Below, piece after piece: positions 23,401 to 33,782 of a stretch of DNA of 64,000 nt. The stretch's first letter is position 1. Each line of letters starts with the position of its first letter. The notes below the pieces were generated by a model. That model worked only from the letters and a program-made list of their open reading frames with translations, had not been told where the DNA came from and did no database searches. A program made the translations under genes and the position numbers. Source of the stretch: Tethya wilhelma (taxonomy: Eukaryota > Porifera > Demospongiae > Tethyida > Tethyidae); contig CAXIPT010000001.1 of assembly GCA_964030475.1 (NCBI GenBank), forward strand, positions 12,181,823 through 12,245,822. The letters are read 5' to 3'.

Positions 23401-24189
23401 TTGTGGGCTACTGTACTACTATTCTTTGCCCCATTGCCTGGGAGTTCTAGTAGCTCTGTTGTATGAGCATTCGACTAGAATTTGAAAGACCTGTGTTTGC
23501 ATAAATCCCAGCTGGATTTCGCGATTTTTTTCCGATAATTTTTTAATATTGCTTGTACTGCACACACCCTCATTGTATTGCATCGCCAAATGTGAAATAC
23601 TATTACCCAACGCAGCACCAGATATTGTGAAGCTACCTAAATACAAGTCCCTGCAGTGCATTGATACAGATTTAGAAAAATTGTCCAAATATACGTTTGA
23701 TACATTGCATATCTGCGTGCCAATAATTTTTCCATGACGCAACAAGAAATATTGTGAACTGCCCTTTATAATGTATATATTTAGGGCTTTCTTTATAGAG
23801 GCCTATGCCCAGCTAGACTACCAATTATTACCGTATTATGTCGTGCACATACATTTACAAATGCATAGGAACTGTGTTCTGCTGTTGGCCCATTGGAAAG
23901 TGTTACTATGCCTGCTCCAGGAATGGTTGAAGTTATATTTAAATTCAAAGATGATGCTCTTGAGGCATTCAAAAAGTACAACCAAAGGAACCTAGATGGT
24001 CAGCCTATGGTATGCAAGTTGCAACCTGCCTCTCGTACACGACTCTCTGGTAGTTTTGGATATGGTCAAAGGTGTGAGATCTTACCATTACAATGTCATG
24101 TAGTTGTTTTGGTACCTTACGCTACTACTTTTTATCCATGCAGCTATGCTGATGATTTCTATGGTGCTCCTTCATCAGGATTCTACTGA
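19345..24189 (+). CDS. POLDIP3: POLDIP3/SKAR-like mRNA export adaptor (RRM protein)
   Basis: Five exons: 19345-19914, 21835-22023, 22100-22276, 23869-24071 and 24144-24189, all in frame, about 394 residues. The N-terminus MASKVDMSLDDLVKIGG matches the UAP56-binding motif (SLDDLI-like) of ALYREF and POLDIP3. An RGG-type Arg/Gly box follows (residues 16-40), then DLRDVLSKK and DLRSKLKPK, which recall the DAR..L repeats of SKAR. The RRM is split between exons 3 and 4. It runs from MTSMLISNLSDTVSKNDISE through VEVIFKFKDDALEAFKKYN to LDGQPMVCKL, closely following the POLDIP3 RRM including DDA..AYKKYN and LDGQPM. Known POLDIP3 works in TREX-linked mRNA export and S6K1-dependent translation. The ATG at 19345 is the first methionine. 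An AATAAA lies near 24271. Human POLDIP3 has 421 residues. Confidence 0.9.
20431..20481. repeat. TG microsatellite in POLDIP3 intron 1
   Basis: (TG)n with one TA interruption, inside the ~1.9 kb first intron. Confidence 0.95.
20975..21066. repeat. short tandem repeat in POLDIP3 intron 1
   Basis: Three to four copies of a unit close to GTCGAGGTACTACTGTATGCT, about 28 bp. Confidence 0.7.
22499..22690. mobile_element. MITE of the CCGTATAG family, copy 2 (truncated)
   Basis: Left end ACCGTATAGCGGGAATTTTT and an internal body matching copy 3 at 31713-31922 (TTCGCGGGGAAAATTTTCGT). The right inverted end is missing after about 22685. It lies in POLDIP3 intron 3. Confidence 0.7.
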
Positions 24190-25065
24190 GTGTACCCTTT
24201 CCCTGTAGGCCCGAAACTAAGAATAAGTATTAAACTGTTACTTCAGTTATAATGATCTCTATAATCATTGTTAATAAATCTTTGCGTATATAATTATGGT
24301 GGGTGCATGGAACATACATGCATGTATCATGCTGATGCTACAGCGTGCACGTTGCTAGCCAATTAACTCGTTCCCGGGCTCCAGGGTGCCTGGGTGGCAC
24401 ATAGAAAAGATATGCGTGTGAGGGAGGAGCAATATAGCCTGGAGTTTATGTAGCCACATCTGTATAAAGCATCACCTAAATTTTAAGGCACACATGCAGC
24501 TGTCAGCAGGCATAAGTCTGGTGTAGTGTTTTTTTATCATAGCTCTAATTTGGAGCAGCTATAGGATCCTGGGCTCTAGCCACTGATCATGAGCTTCATG
24601 AGGCCAAGATGATACACTGGCAAAACAACCTTAATTTGCAAAATTACTTTACTGATTTGAAAAGCTTTTTCAAATTAATTTTATGTGCTATAAAATTATA
24701 CACTTTAAATTTCTCCTTTGCAGACTGCATGTGCTATATCGATGTGCACTGCATTGTGGTGAAAGTCCATGGTATGTCACAAGTGTGTCCGTGCATGATC
24801 TGGGATGGCCAATTCATGATCAGTGTGTATCAGAAGTTCATATTAATTTTATTAAAAACAACTGATTTATATTAGTATAGTTATCTGATTCACTAGGAAG
24901 CCTAAATAGGCACATGCATCCAATTCATGCATCACAATGCAGTCTGCACAATCAACTTGAATCAAGTATATAATTTATGTAAAAGTAATTAACTAAAAAA
25001 TTTATCCAATTTACAGGATATAATTTGTTTAAGTTGTATAATAATAAAAATTCATCATTATAATA

Positions 25066-25110
25066 TACAAGGAGTGGGGCTCGCTTCGCTCGCCCACTCC
25101 TTGCTTATGT
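25066..25110. repeat. palindromic GCTCGCTTCGCTCGC hairpin element
   Basis: ACAAGGAGTGGGGCTCGCTT and its inverse CTCGCCCACTCCTTGC form a short stem. The same core occurs at 41402-41455 and 51369-51413, and a similar one near 63920. Confidence 0.65.
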
Positions 25111-25145
25111 ATGTTTACAGAATTACAATAAATTGATGAGCAAAG

Positions 25146-25148
<3 letters not shown>

Positions 25149-25186
<38 letters not shown>
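25149..25186. repeat. TG microsatellite
   Basis: (TG)n tract followed by TTTGTTTGTTTG. Confidence 0.95.
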
Positions 25187-25188
<2 letters not shown>

Positions 25189-25297
25189 TTTGTTTGCCAT
25201 TGCCTAGCAACCAAAGTTTTTATAAGCTAATTACAGGTTACTGGCTGGGTGGAGGTGACAATAGAGTAGCTAGGGGTCACAGGGGGTCAATAGCAAA

Positions 25298-25364
25298 CAA
25301 AATAGTTGCATGCCCTTAAGTGTGCAGCATCGAGTGCTGCCCACTTAAGGGTCATGCAACTATA
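25298..25364. repeat. near-perfect inverted repeat (hairpin)
   Basis: TAGTTGCATGCCCTTAAGTG pairs with CACTTAAGGG(T)CATGCAACTA, and GCAGCA pairs with TGCTGC, around a CGAG loop. The stem is about 30 bp. It could be a small MITE or a hairpin transcript source. Nothing shows expression. Confidence 0.7.
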
Positions 25365-25876
25365 ATGTGTGTGTGTGCTTATGCAATAACACAAAACTCA
25401 GCTACTGAAGTGCAAAATATGAATAAAGTTAACTACAGAAGGTTGTAGCTACAGTAAGAAGTATGGAGAATGTTCAGGAAGTGTATAGAGGTAATAATTA
25501 TTAATAATTGTGTACTCTGAACATGTAAGAGAAGGTTTTGGTACTTTAAAGTCAATTATGAACAATTGGGAAACTTTGTGTCATTAGGTGTATAGTGCCT
25601 AGGTGAACATGTATATGCTGTAAAGTTCATAAGGATAAAGATAGTTTTATGGGTCTAGATGGATGGAGATCTCTTAAGAGATGGTGTAGTAAAATAATTT
25701 AGAAAATGCTGGGAGGTTCTGGTATGTCAGAATCAAAACAATTAACGTATTATTGATCACAGGTGTGGTTTAATTAAATGATGTGATGTAAATAATAATA
25801 ATTAAGAGAGTAAGAGAGTATATAAGTAGGAATTTGCCAACATGTGTCCAAAAATAACTTTGAAGATTTTATAATA

Positions 25877-26416
25877 ATGTTTGCCGGTGGTAAAAGTCAG
25901 ATGCATATGGGTGGCAGTGGCAGTGGCACTCCTCTCTGGGAGATTGAAGCCAAGCGCAGGCTAGCTATTTGGAGGCAGCAAGTGACATTGGTGAAAGGCT
26001 TGGCTCATGGGAAGATTGTTTGCGATGTTGCACAAAGGAGAGGGGTGCACTTAAATGTGGAAGACAGTGCAAGCCTCCAGCAGTGTGTGGACTCCCCTCA
26101 TTTAGCTGAAATCCAGGTGGAAGCTGCCAGGAAGCTTGCTGAATGGGAGAGCAAGATCAGTCAGGTGGAGGCTATTGTGTACAGCAGTTTCCTGGTTAGT
26201 GCAGCACGTGAGGCTGGGGTAGATGTGGATGGCCTATTGAAGTTGCCAGTGATGAAGGTGGATAACAAAAGAAACCAAGCATTGCAGACTGATCTACCAT
26301 GTCCTGACTGTATGAAGTTGGAGCAGTCATTGACGGAGGAGGACTTGGTGGATCAGGACCTCAGCCTTGCAGATGAAGTGGGAGATGACACTGCTGCAAG
26401 TGAATCTATGATGTAA
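25877..26416 (+). CDS. uncharacterised small protein
   Basis: A single-exon frame of 179 residues from the first ATG at 25877, with a TATATAAG box about 55 bp upstream and AATAAA near 26602. The protein has a short Gly-rich start (GGSGSGTPLWEIEAKRR), a helical middle with repeated W-centred segments (AIWRQQVTLVKGLAHGK and LAEWESKISQVEAIVYSS), a CPDC motif near the end and an acidic tail. There is no signal peptide or membrane segment. I do not recognise the family. A near-identical copy of its 3' part follows at 26921-27540. Confidence 0.6.
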   Translation: MFAGGKSQMHMGGSGSGTPLWEIEAKRRLAIWRQQVTLVKGLAHGKIVCDVAQRRGVHLNVEDSASLQQCVDSPHLAEIQVEAARKLAEWESKISQVEAIVYSSFLVSAAREAGVDVDGLLKLPVMKVDNKRNQALQTDLPCPDCMKLEQSLTEEDLVDQDLSLADEVGDDTAASESMM

Positions 26417-26878
26417 CTTGTCACCTGTATGCATGCTAAGAACTTCAATTCATAATTATGCTGCTTGATAATGATTGTTTGCTTTTTTGTTGTTGTTGTT
26501 TGTGAAGTTAATTTATGCTTCAAAGTCTTTGATCATGTTTCTATATCGTCATTGTAAGTATTATTGTAAATTGTTAGTTGTGTTGTCATCAAATGTTTGA
26601 AATAATAAATTATTATTCTTAAGTGAAAAAAGTTAAACTATAGCGACCATACCATGTATGGGGAGAGTATAAGCATGCACATTTTTAATTTGCTGAGCTA
26701 GTAAGCTTAATTCTATTTGAGTTGCATGCATGTGACCATTAATAGGTATGAATATTGACAAAGCTTATAATTAATTTTTATGCATAAAAAATAACTGATG
26801 GAACACTTAGTATCCATCGCACTAGAGTTACGATAGATTCCAGTCTAGACCACGTGGAGGTAGTTCCATCAATCTAGA

Positions 26879-26880
<2 letters not shown>

Positions 26881-26919
<39 letters not shown>
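26881..26919. repeat. 39-base poly-T run at a duplication border
   Basis: An uninterrupted run of 39 T immediately precedes (after one A) the repeated 3' half of the upstream gene. The repeat is in the same orientation, so the run is not the poly-A tail of a retrocopy. It may be an assembly artefact. Confidence 0.8.
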
Positions 26920-26920
<1 letters not shown>

Positions 26921-26922
<2 letters not shown>

Positions 26923-27546
26923 CCAGCAGTGTGTGGACTCCCCTCATTTAGCTGAAATCCAGGTGGAAGCTGCCAGGAAGCTTGCTGAATGGGAGAGCAA
27001 GATCAGTCAGGTGGAGGCTATTGTGTACAGCAGTTTCCTGGTTAGTGCAGCACGTGAGGCTGGGGTAGATGTGGATGGCCTATTGAAGTTGCCAGTGATG
27101 AAGGTGGATGACAAAAGAAACCAAGCGTTGCAGACTGATCTACCATGTCCTGACTGTATGAAGTTGGAGCAGTCATTGACGGAGGAGGACTTGGTGGATC
27201 AGGACCTCAGCCTTGCAGATGAAGTGGGAGATGACACTGCTGCAAGTGAATCTATGATGTAACTTGTCACCTGTATGCATGCTAAGAACTTGAATTGTGC
27301 TGCTTGGTAATGATTGTTTGCTTTTTTGTTGTTGTTTGTGAAGTTAATCAATATTACTTTGTGCTTCAAAGTCTTTGATTATGTTTCTATATCGTCATTG
27401 TAAGTATTATTGTAAATTGTTAGTTGTGTTGTCATCAAATGTTTGAAATTAAATAATTATTCCTAAGTGAAAAAAGTTAAAACTATAGGACCATACCATG
27501 TATGGGGAGAGTATAAGCATGCACTTTAAATTTTTTAATTTGCTGA
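26921..27546 (+). pseudogene. duplicate of the 3' half of the gene at 25877-26416
   Basis: Sequence from 26921 repeats 26075 onward through the coding end (27262) and 3' flank up to the contig edge. There are a few substitutions (Asn/Asp at 26263 versus 27109, GCATTG/GCGTTG) and small 3' indels. It lacks the 5' coding part and promoter. The copies are so similar that a second haplotype appended during assembly is at least as likely as a true tandem duplication. Confidence 0.7.
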
Positions 27547-27547
27547 N
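27547..27547. other. scaffold join, contigs B/C
   Basis: A single N between the truncated gene duplicate and the TRAF7 intronic minisatellite. The two sides are unrelated. Confidence 0.95.
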
Positions 27548-27786
27548 TTAGTAACAAGAGTCTGTGTGAACTGTACATAGCAAATAGTGTCCAATCTTAG
27601 AAACAAGAGTCTAAATCTTAGTAACAAGAGTCTGTGTGAACTGTACATAGCAAATAGTGTCCCATCTTAGCAACAAGAGTCTATGTGAACTGTTTATTGC
27701 ACTCTTGGGAAGATAAGTTTATGTGAACAGTACAATAATTATAGAGCCTTGAAGGATAAACATGCTCAAAACACAATCTTCCTTAC

Positions 27787-29432
27787 CCTTCAGTGCACAG
27801 TGCCAAGACAATTCCATCATGACCAGTTAGTGTATTTAAACACTTGAAAGAGGTGGTATTCCAGACCTGAAGGAGTGGAATAGATGGAGCACTGTTTTAC
27901 TGTAGGTGTACATAGACAATGGACCTGTACCTTGATAGTGTTATCAGAGGAGGCACTGAAGAGCATATCTCCAGACACACACAACGCCCATACTGGTCCC
28001 TACAATGGCGAAGACATACTTACATAAAGTGAACAAAGGAATAATGCCACATAAAGATCTCACAGCATGTCCAACAAATGTTCCTTTACACTTGAAGAGA
28101 TGATGTGAATCCATGGCTGTATTGGGAAGACAATACACAAATTGAGGGTTCAATCAGTCCCTATTTACATAAGTTTGTGCACATGTGTGTAGGCAATATA
28201 GCACTTACTTCCAGCTACACCAAGCTGTACTTGGACATGTTGTAATTCATTCTATAGAAATAAAATGAGCACATGCTAAAAGCAGCCTACATGTTCTATG
28301 TATGTCTTACATATAAATTATACTATTGCCTACCCTAAAATTTATTGTTTAATTACCATGACAAAGTTCACACCATGACGAGCATCCACTACCTCTCTCT
28401 GCATCTTAGACTGAACCTCCTCCAGTTCAACTAACAGTAAAATATCATGTAAAAAATTACTCACAGAATATAGACTACAATAACACCATAATTACGTGGG
28501 AAAATTAGAGGAAAAATTTTCTGTGAAATTGAGTAAATGTATTGTGTATAGGTCTATCTTTGCAATGCAATGTCCTGCAGACTTGCTCCTTAGAGATCTA
28601 CACTTCCTACCTAGCTTTCCTCCCGCTGACTTCTCCAAGTGCTCCACCCTCTCAGAGAGAGAAGCCAACATGGATCGGAGAAACATAATATCCTCATCCT
28701 TGCGCTTAAGTTCCTCTTGAAGCTCTGAAATAGTGTCATCTGTACGACTCAAAAATCCCTTCAGACCTTCAAATTTGCATGTTTCCAAATGCTCTCCTAA
28801 TTCTTCACGTGTTCCTTCAAAGGTACAGCTGCATACACAAAATGTCAGTTAAGTACACAAATTCTTAGTTAATCGCCCCCACCCTGTGAATATTTGCATA
28901 TAGATTTACTCACTTGTACTTGAGATGAGGACATCTGACATGCCTACACTCCTTCAGGTGGCCAAGAAGATCTTTCTTTAATACCATTGGACACTTTGAA
29001 CTGTTTGGACACTGAACAGGAGCATACTCACAGTCCTTCTCATGATCAGTCCTGCAGCCTAGCTTTATGATCATTGGGCAACCTATACACACCAAGAAGG
29101 CTCACACAGTACAGCAACTCTCAATGTACAGTAACTGCTATCATCATAGTACTGAATCAACACAATACCTGAAGAGTCTACTTCATACTCCCCAACATGG
29201 CCTGGTACAGACTTGCAACCAAAACGACAGTGAATTAATAATTCACCCACTTGGTCAGCTATCTGTGTGTACAGTAATACATGAAGATACATAATTATAC
29301 ACATGTCATGTGCATCTCAATTTGCCATACAGATACACTTACTGCGAGGTTTCTGACCACCATTGAGAGAGGGGTGTTGTCCAGAGGGCACACCTCTGTC
29401 CTTCCAGTGTAGCACGGACGACAGAAGGAGTG
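27787..29432 (-). CDS. TRAF7: TRAF7 middle: second RING half, TRAF zinc fingers, coiled coil, linker and WD1-2 (contig C)
   Basis: Exons in transcript order: 29343-29432 (HSFCRPC...VCPLDN, second half of the RING), 29169-29262 (ADQVGELLIHCRFGC), 28914-29082 (TRAF-type zinc fingers with DHEKDCEYAPVQCPNSSKC and HLKECRHVRCPHLKY), 28611-28828 (HLETCKFEGLKGFLSRTDD, then a coiled coil EELKRKDEDIMFLRSMLASL), 28357-28430, 28209-28251, 28064-28116, 27931-27999 and 27787-27866. The last four repeat contig A exons at an offset of 12032 with only silent differences in the parts I compared. All junctions are in frame. Domain order and spacing follow TRAF7. The first exon joins the contig B exon ending at 17897 in phase 0. 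The intron between them would be about 6.1 kb in the corrected order. Confidence 0.93.
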
Positions 29433-30040
29433 CTGGGAGATGATATAATATGAAGCACACTAATCAATGGTAAGAACTAGGGGAGGAAAATTGTTATAGT
29501 GTTGGATTGTGCATGAATATTTTCATCGAAATGTTTACACTTGGAAGATTAAGGGTGCTCGGACACCACCCACGCAAGGAATTGTAGCTGGTTGCTATGG
29601 GCCAAATCTCAGCAAAAACGTTGCAACTAGAGTAGGCGAGTGCTTGCACACTTAGTACTAACTACTAGCAGCTCATAAACAAGAAAAGAGCTCTTCAAAA
29701 AAATCTCGCTTGGAAAAACAAGCAGCTAATGGAATAAATTTTTCAAACCTTAAAATTCATAAAACTCACTAACCATCCATGATTAGGCCACCAATTTTTT
29801 TCTGAGTGCTTCTCTTATCACCTCTAGAGACTCTCGGAGGCTTTTTGCGTGTTCTTGTTCAGAAGTATGATTTTTCACTATCTACCTTACTGTATCTCAG
29901 GTTCTGAGCGCTTAATTGGAAAAAGGCTCCGACAGTCTGTTAGTGTTATTTTTAGAACATCATGTGCAAAGTATCAGCTCCATATGATATCCTACCAGGA
30001 AGTAGTTTAAAAATAGACAAATAAAATGCGATTTTAGAAA
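29433..30040. other. TRAF7 intron, unannotated
   Basis: AT-rich DNA upstream (in gene sense) of the second RING exon. No gene or clear repeat is seen before the hairpin at 30041. Confidence 0.4.
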
Positions 30041-30142
30041 TAGTTATCGCACAGTACAAGGGATTTATGACTGCAAAACCACCTGACCCTGGGGGGGAAG
30101 TACGGTTTGCGGTCATAAATCCCGCGTACTGTGCGATAACTA
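30041..30142. repeat. 102-bp inverted-repeat element
   Basis: TAGTTATCGCACAGTAC opens the element and GTACTGTGCGATAACTA closes it. A second matched block is GGGATTTATGACTGCAAA / TTTGCGGTCATAAATCCC, so the arms are about 38 bp around a short C/G-rich centre. MITE-like. It lies just upstream of the Crypton-like reading frames. Confidence 0.75.
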
Positions 30143-30219
30143 ATATATTTCCAACCTGATTGGTTGCCACGTACGTACGGTAGTCTAGAAACACAATCTT
30201 CATAGTTACACTCAGTCCA

Positions 30220-31460
30220 ATGAATCTTTCAAATTCTAGCGCTAGCTCTGCAGCTTGTCCTCGAGACAAGTTCTGTTTCGGAATGTGCGAGTGGACAGGA
30301 TGTTCTGAAACGACACACCCAATTACTTACAAGTTTGACAACCCATCCTTTCTACTACCACTTCCTTCTCTCGAAAATTCCTCCAGCAGCTCCACCCTCA
30401 GCTCTGAAGCGTCTAGCTCTAAACGCTACCATCATGCAACTGATGAGGAGATGGCTCATTATTCGAAGGGTTTTGTTCCTCAAAACACTGATAGAAACAC
30501 CAAATGGGCCTTAACAAACTTTGTAGTATGGGCTGAACAGAGCCAAGTAAACTCAGAGGACATTCTTTCATCTAGTGATCCATCAGTACTCAATCAAAAT
30601 TCTATTTCGGTTTATTGTGGAAACTCGAAAAGAAAATGGAGAAGAAAATCCTCCTTCTTCTCTGAACCAGCTTCTCTGTGGAATATTGAGGCATATGAGA
30701 TAGAGGAATCCTGACTCACTCAACTTTATGAATAAAAAAGATAGCAGGTTTAGACCACTACATGCTACTTTGGACTCATATTTTCATGAACTTCATTCTA
30801 GCGGTATTGGTAGGCAGGTTCAACATGCTGAGAGAATTTCAACTGAGGAAGAGGACAAATTGTGGGAAACTGGAGTATTGAGCACATCAATCCCTGGGGG
30901 ATTACTGAATGCAGCCTTCTACATTATTGGTAAAAACTTTAGCCTTCGTGGTGGACAAGAACACCATAATCTAAAATTGTCACAGTTAAAGCGATTGGAT
31001 GACCGATACGTTTACTATGAAAATGTATCAAAGACTTCTAATGGTAACTTCAAAAAACTCCATGTCAAAAGCAAAGTTGTTCCTGTGTTCGTAGTACCAG
31101 AAGCAGGCAATCGCTGCCTGTTTATATTTTGGATTGCTACATCAGCAGACTGCCTACGTGCGACCACTAGAAAAGGTTTCAACAAACCTTGGTACTCTGC
31201 TGTACCATTGGGGAAAAAATACACTTCAAAGCATGATAAAAAATATGTGTGTCACTGCTGGAATAGATGGAAAGAAGACCAACCATAGTTTGCGTGCTAC
31301 AAGTGCAACTGAACTCTTTAAACGTGGAGTTCCGGAAAAGATTGTTCAAGAGCGAACTGGACATCGCTCACTAGAAGCACTACGAACATACGAACGGTCA
31401 AGTGAAGAGCAACATAAAGCTGCTTCTACTATTTTATCAACAACACAGACTACATTCTAA
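30220..31460 (+). pseudogene. decayed Crypton-like tyrosine recombinase
   Basis: Three overlapping plus-strand frames (30220-30714, 30728-31288, 31134-31460) read as one protein with frameshifts near 30715 and near 31150-31210. The middle piece has an SAM-like/recombinase core with LLNAAFYIIGKNFSLRGGQE (candidate first catalytic Arg). The last piece has NHSLRATSATELFKRG (H..R), QERTGHRSLEALRTYERSS (GH and the Tyr nucleophile). This R...HxxR...H...Y set is the tyrosine recombinase signature. Size and context fit Crypton or DUF3504/ZMYM-type proteins. Cryptons have no inverted ends, and none are seen at its borders. The stop and frame breaks mean it is not active as sequenced. Confidence 0.75.
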
Positions 31461-31712
31461 CAGCAGATGAATTCATACAAAGAGAATAATAGTAAATATC
31501 AATCCTTCTCATCCTACAAACACTGGTACAGGTACACATTGGGGGAATTTCAGTTTCATTCCAAAGCTTACAGAACTGCACAATAAACATTACGCAGCCT
31601 TCAAATATATCAGATACAACTCAGTCTCACTAATGACATGTTGACAGACTCTGATAGTGTTAAAAGTTGTAATCATGATGATAGCAAATTATTATTAATT
31701 AAATTAAATATT
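31461..31712. other. flank of the Crypton-like element
   Basis: AT-rich 3' flank without a recognisable gene. Confidence 0.3.
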
Positions 31713-31922
31713 TACCGTATAGCGGGAAATTTTCGTGGGGGAAAATTTTTGCGTTTTCGTCTTGAATAGAAATTCGCGGGGAAAATTTTCGTGGATTGCG
31801 TCTCAACTATACGTGACGACCACATACCTTACAAATTTCGCGAGGGAAAATTTTCGCGGAAAGCTGCCAAACCGCGAAATTCGCAAAAATTTTCCCCCAC
31901 GAAAATTTCCCGCTATACAGTA
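31713..31922. mobile_element. MITE of the CCGTATAG family, copy 3 (most complete)
   Basis: About 210 bp with inverted ends TACCGTATAGCGGGAAATTT and its complement ending CCCGCTATACAGTA. Internal arms (TTTTCGTGGGGGAAAATTTT and complement) fold over nearly the whole length. Confidence 0.85.
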
Positions 31923-31978
31923 TCTATATACATGATGCTAGTAGTTGATGAGACTTGAGGCTGAATTGAATAGCCAAT

Positions 31979-32022
31979 GGGCTACAAGGGATGATATGTT
32001 CATATCACCCCTTGTAGCCCTG
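31979..32022. repeat. short hairpin
   Basis: GGGCTACAAGGGATGATAT pairs with ATATCACCCCTTGTAGCCC across a 4-base loop. Confidence 0.7.
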
Positions 32023-32295
32023 AGGGGGGCTGTTATGATTCATAACACCCTCATGTTCCTATAGTAAACTATACTAGGGTAGGAAATATGACCGGATATA
32101 TGTACACGTAAGTATCTGACCACAAACGTAGTTATGACAACATTCCATCCCGAAACTTCCAATTCACAGTGCAACGTCACTCATAATAGATATCATATTT
32201 CTCATCATTAGTCAGCAATTTAATGTGTAGATAAGAATTAGATAAACATGATCGATCATAAGTGCATAAACATCAGATACATGTAGCAAGAAAGA

Positions 32296-33435
32296 ATGGC
32301 TGCTACTGTAAGAAAAGCAATAGGAAAAGTGGCAGGTTCACGGGTAGGTGAGGCAGGTGCTGATTTAGCAGCAAAGAAACTTGGAAGGAAAGTAAAAGAA
32401 AGTATTACAGAACTTGGAGAGACAGTACTTCATGAGGACACAGCTAAACAAGTTGGTAAAACTGTGGGAAGTGCAACTGAGAGAATAACAAGTACTGTGG
32501 CTAGAAGAGTATTGAGTACTGAGGCTGGTCAGACTCTTGCTGGAGAGCTAGTTGGACCCCACCCAGGGGTAGCCATCTGTAGCTTCTACCAGGGAGCTAT
32601 AGAGATAGTGCTAAGAGCACTGACACTGGTAAAAGGCAAGAGATTATGAACTGACCATTGCCACCAATATTAATTCTATCCCTATAGATAAGCTCTTTGG
32701 TTGCTTTGGTAGCAGCTGCTAGTGCCTTTGGAGTAGCACACAGTGACAGAAGCAATACTACCATGGAAGAATACCTTACCAACACCACACACAATGTGAA
32801 CTCCACTGAGTTTTCAACAATGAGAAGACAATTATATGGCTATTTGGGATATGTGCTAGTAATCACAGGGCTGGGTATTCTAATGGAGGCACTAGTGATC
32901 ATGATACGATGGTGCAACTGGGGCTGTGTCAACTTGAAAATCAACACATTTCTTGCAGTAGTAGGTTTACATGACTATGTTTTTAAATGGTATCAATCAA
33001 CACATAACTCTATAGGATATCATTATGAGCTTTTTGTTCGTACTGGAACATGCCGCTGCTGGTGGTGTAACTACAAAATACTTTTTGGATTATTGGAATA
33101 CAGACCCTAGCCAACTTAATGTAATAAGGTATTCCATTGGAGTCTGTATGGTAAGTGGTCACCAATGCCGTATGTGCATATACTGTACAAACATTGTCAC
33201 TAACATACACGGTATCACCAATACACATAGTGACACACTGACTTTACGCATCTTATGATATGACACACTTCTAACCCACACACAGGCTGCTAGTTTCCTC
33301 AGTGCATTGCTCTACTTCATCCTGGCTGGATGGTCTATCCTCTTCCTAGCTTGTGGATGGAATCGGAAACTTAAGACTGAACTATTTAAACATATATACA
33401 CCCTTTTTCTACATTTTGTAACAGATCATAAATAA
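32296..33435 (+). CDS. four-transmembrane protein with glycine-zipper N-terminus, paralogue 1
   Basis: Four exons: 32296-32628, 32688-32960, 33016-33150 and 33286-33435, all phase 0, about 296 residues. The first ~85 residues are rich in Gly, Ala, Lys and Glu with GxxxG/A spacing (GKVAGSRVGEAGADLAAKKL...), an amphipathic glycine-zipper-like helix. A conserved hinge follows (LSTEAGQTLAGELVGPHPG, then AICSFYQG). The remaining exons encode four hydrophobic segments: one across the exon 1/2 border, one near GYLGYVLVITGLGILMEALV, one in exon 3 and one in exon 4. The loop between the first two carries several N-x-S/T sites. The topology resembles MARVEL/tetraspan proteins but I cannot name the family. 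The gene lies 350 bp upstream of a similar gene. In the corrected contig order both are nested antisense in a TRAF7 intron. Confidence 0.8.
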
Positions 33436-33782
33436 TACAACTATTCAGTTGAGCTTTATTTAACTTCATAAACCTAAGCAGCGTACAGCTAGTATAAGGG
33501 CACACATAATCTAAACTAACCACAGAAAAAAAAAGAATGTTAAAAAATGAATGACAAGAACTGTACTTCTAATATAGTGTCTAGCCTCGTTTATGGGCTC
33601 TCCCTCTCAAGCTTTTAAAAAAAAAACAACTAAGGGAGGGCCTGGGATTGAAGCTAATAGCTTTATATATATACAGCTAGAAATACTATAATACAATTAT
33701 AATAACAAACGTTATTGTAATCACAAAGATATGAATATGATCCATACTAATGAATGTAGTCACATGAGAAGCTAAAAACAAC
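33436..33782. other. short intergenic gap between tandem 4TM paralogues
   Basis: About 350 bp, AT-rich, presumably the 3' end of paralogue 1 and the promoter of paralogue 2. No other feature. Confidence 0.4.

Larger units (their letters stand above)
24190..25876. other. intergenic region between POLDIP3 and an unknown gene
   Basis: Holds the POLDIP3 3' end, an element with a GGCTCGCTTCGCTCGCC hairpin core (about 25066-25108), a TG tract (25149-25186) and a near-perfect inverted repeat at 25298-25364. A TATATAAG-like box at about 25819 precedes the next ORF. No other gene is seen. Confidence 0.5.

Noticed and set aside
26881..26919. Retrocopy explanation for the duplicated gene half
   Set aside because: A poly-A tail would lie after the copy in this orientation. 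Here T precedes a same-strand copy.
27787..28251. Second TRAF7 gene
   Set aside because: Only the exons in the contig overlap are repeated, introns included. Other TRAF7 exons occur once.
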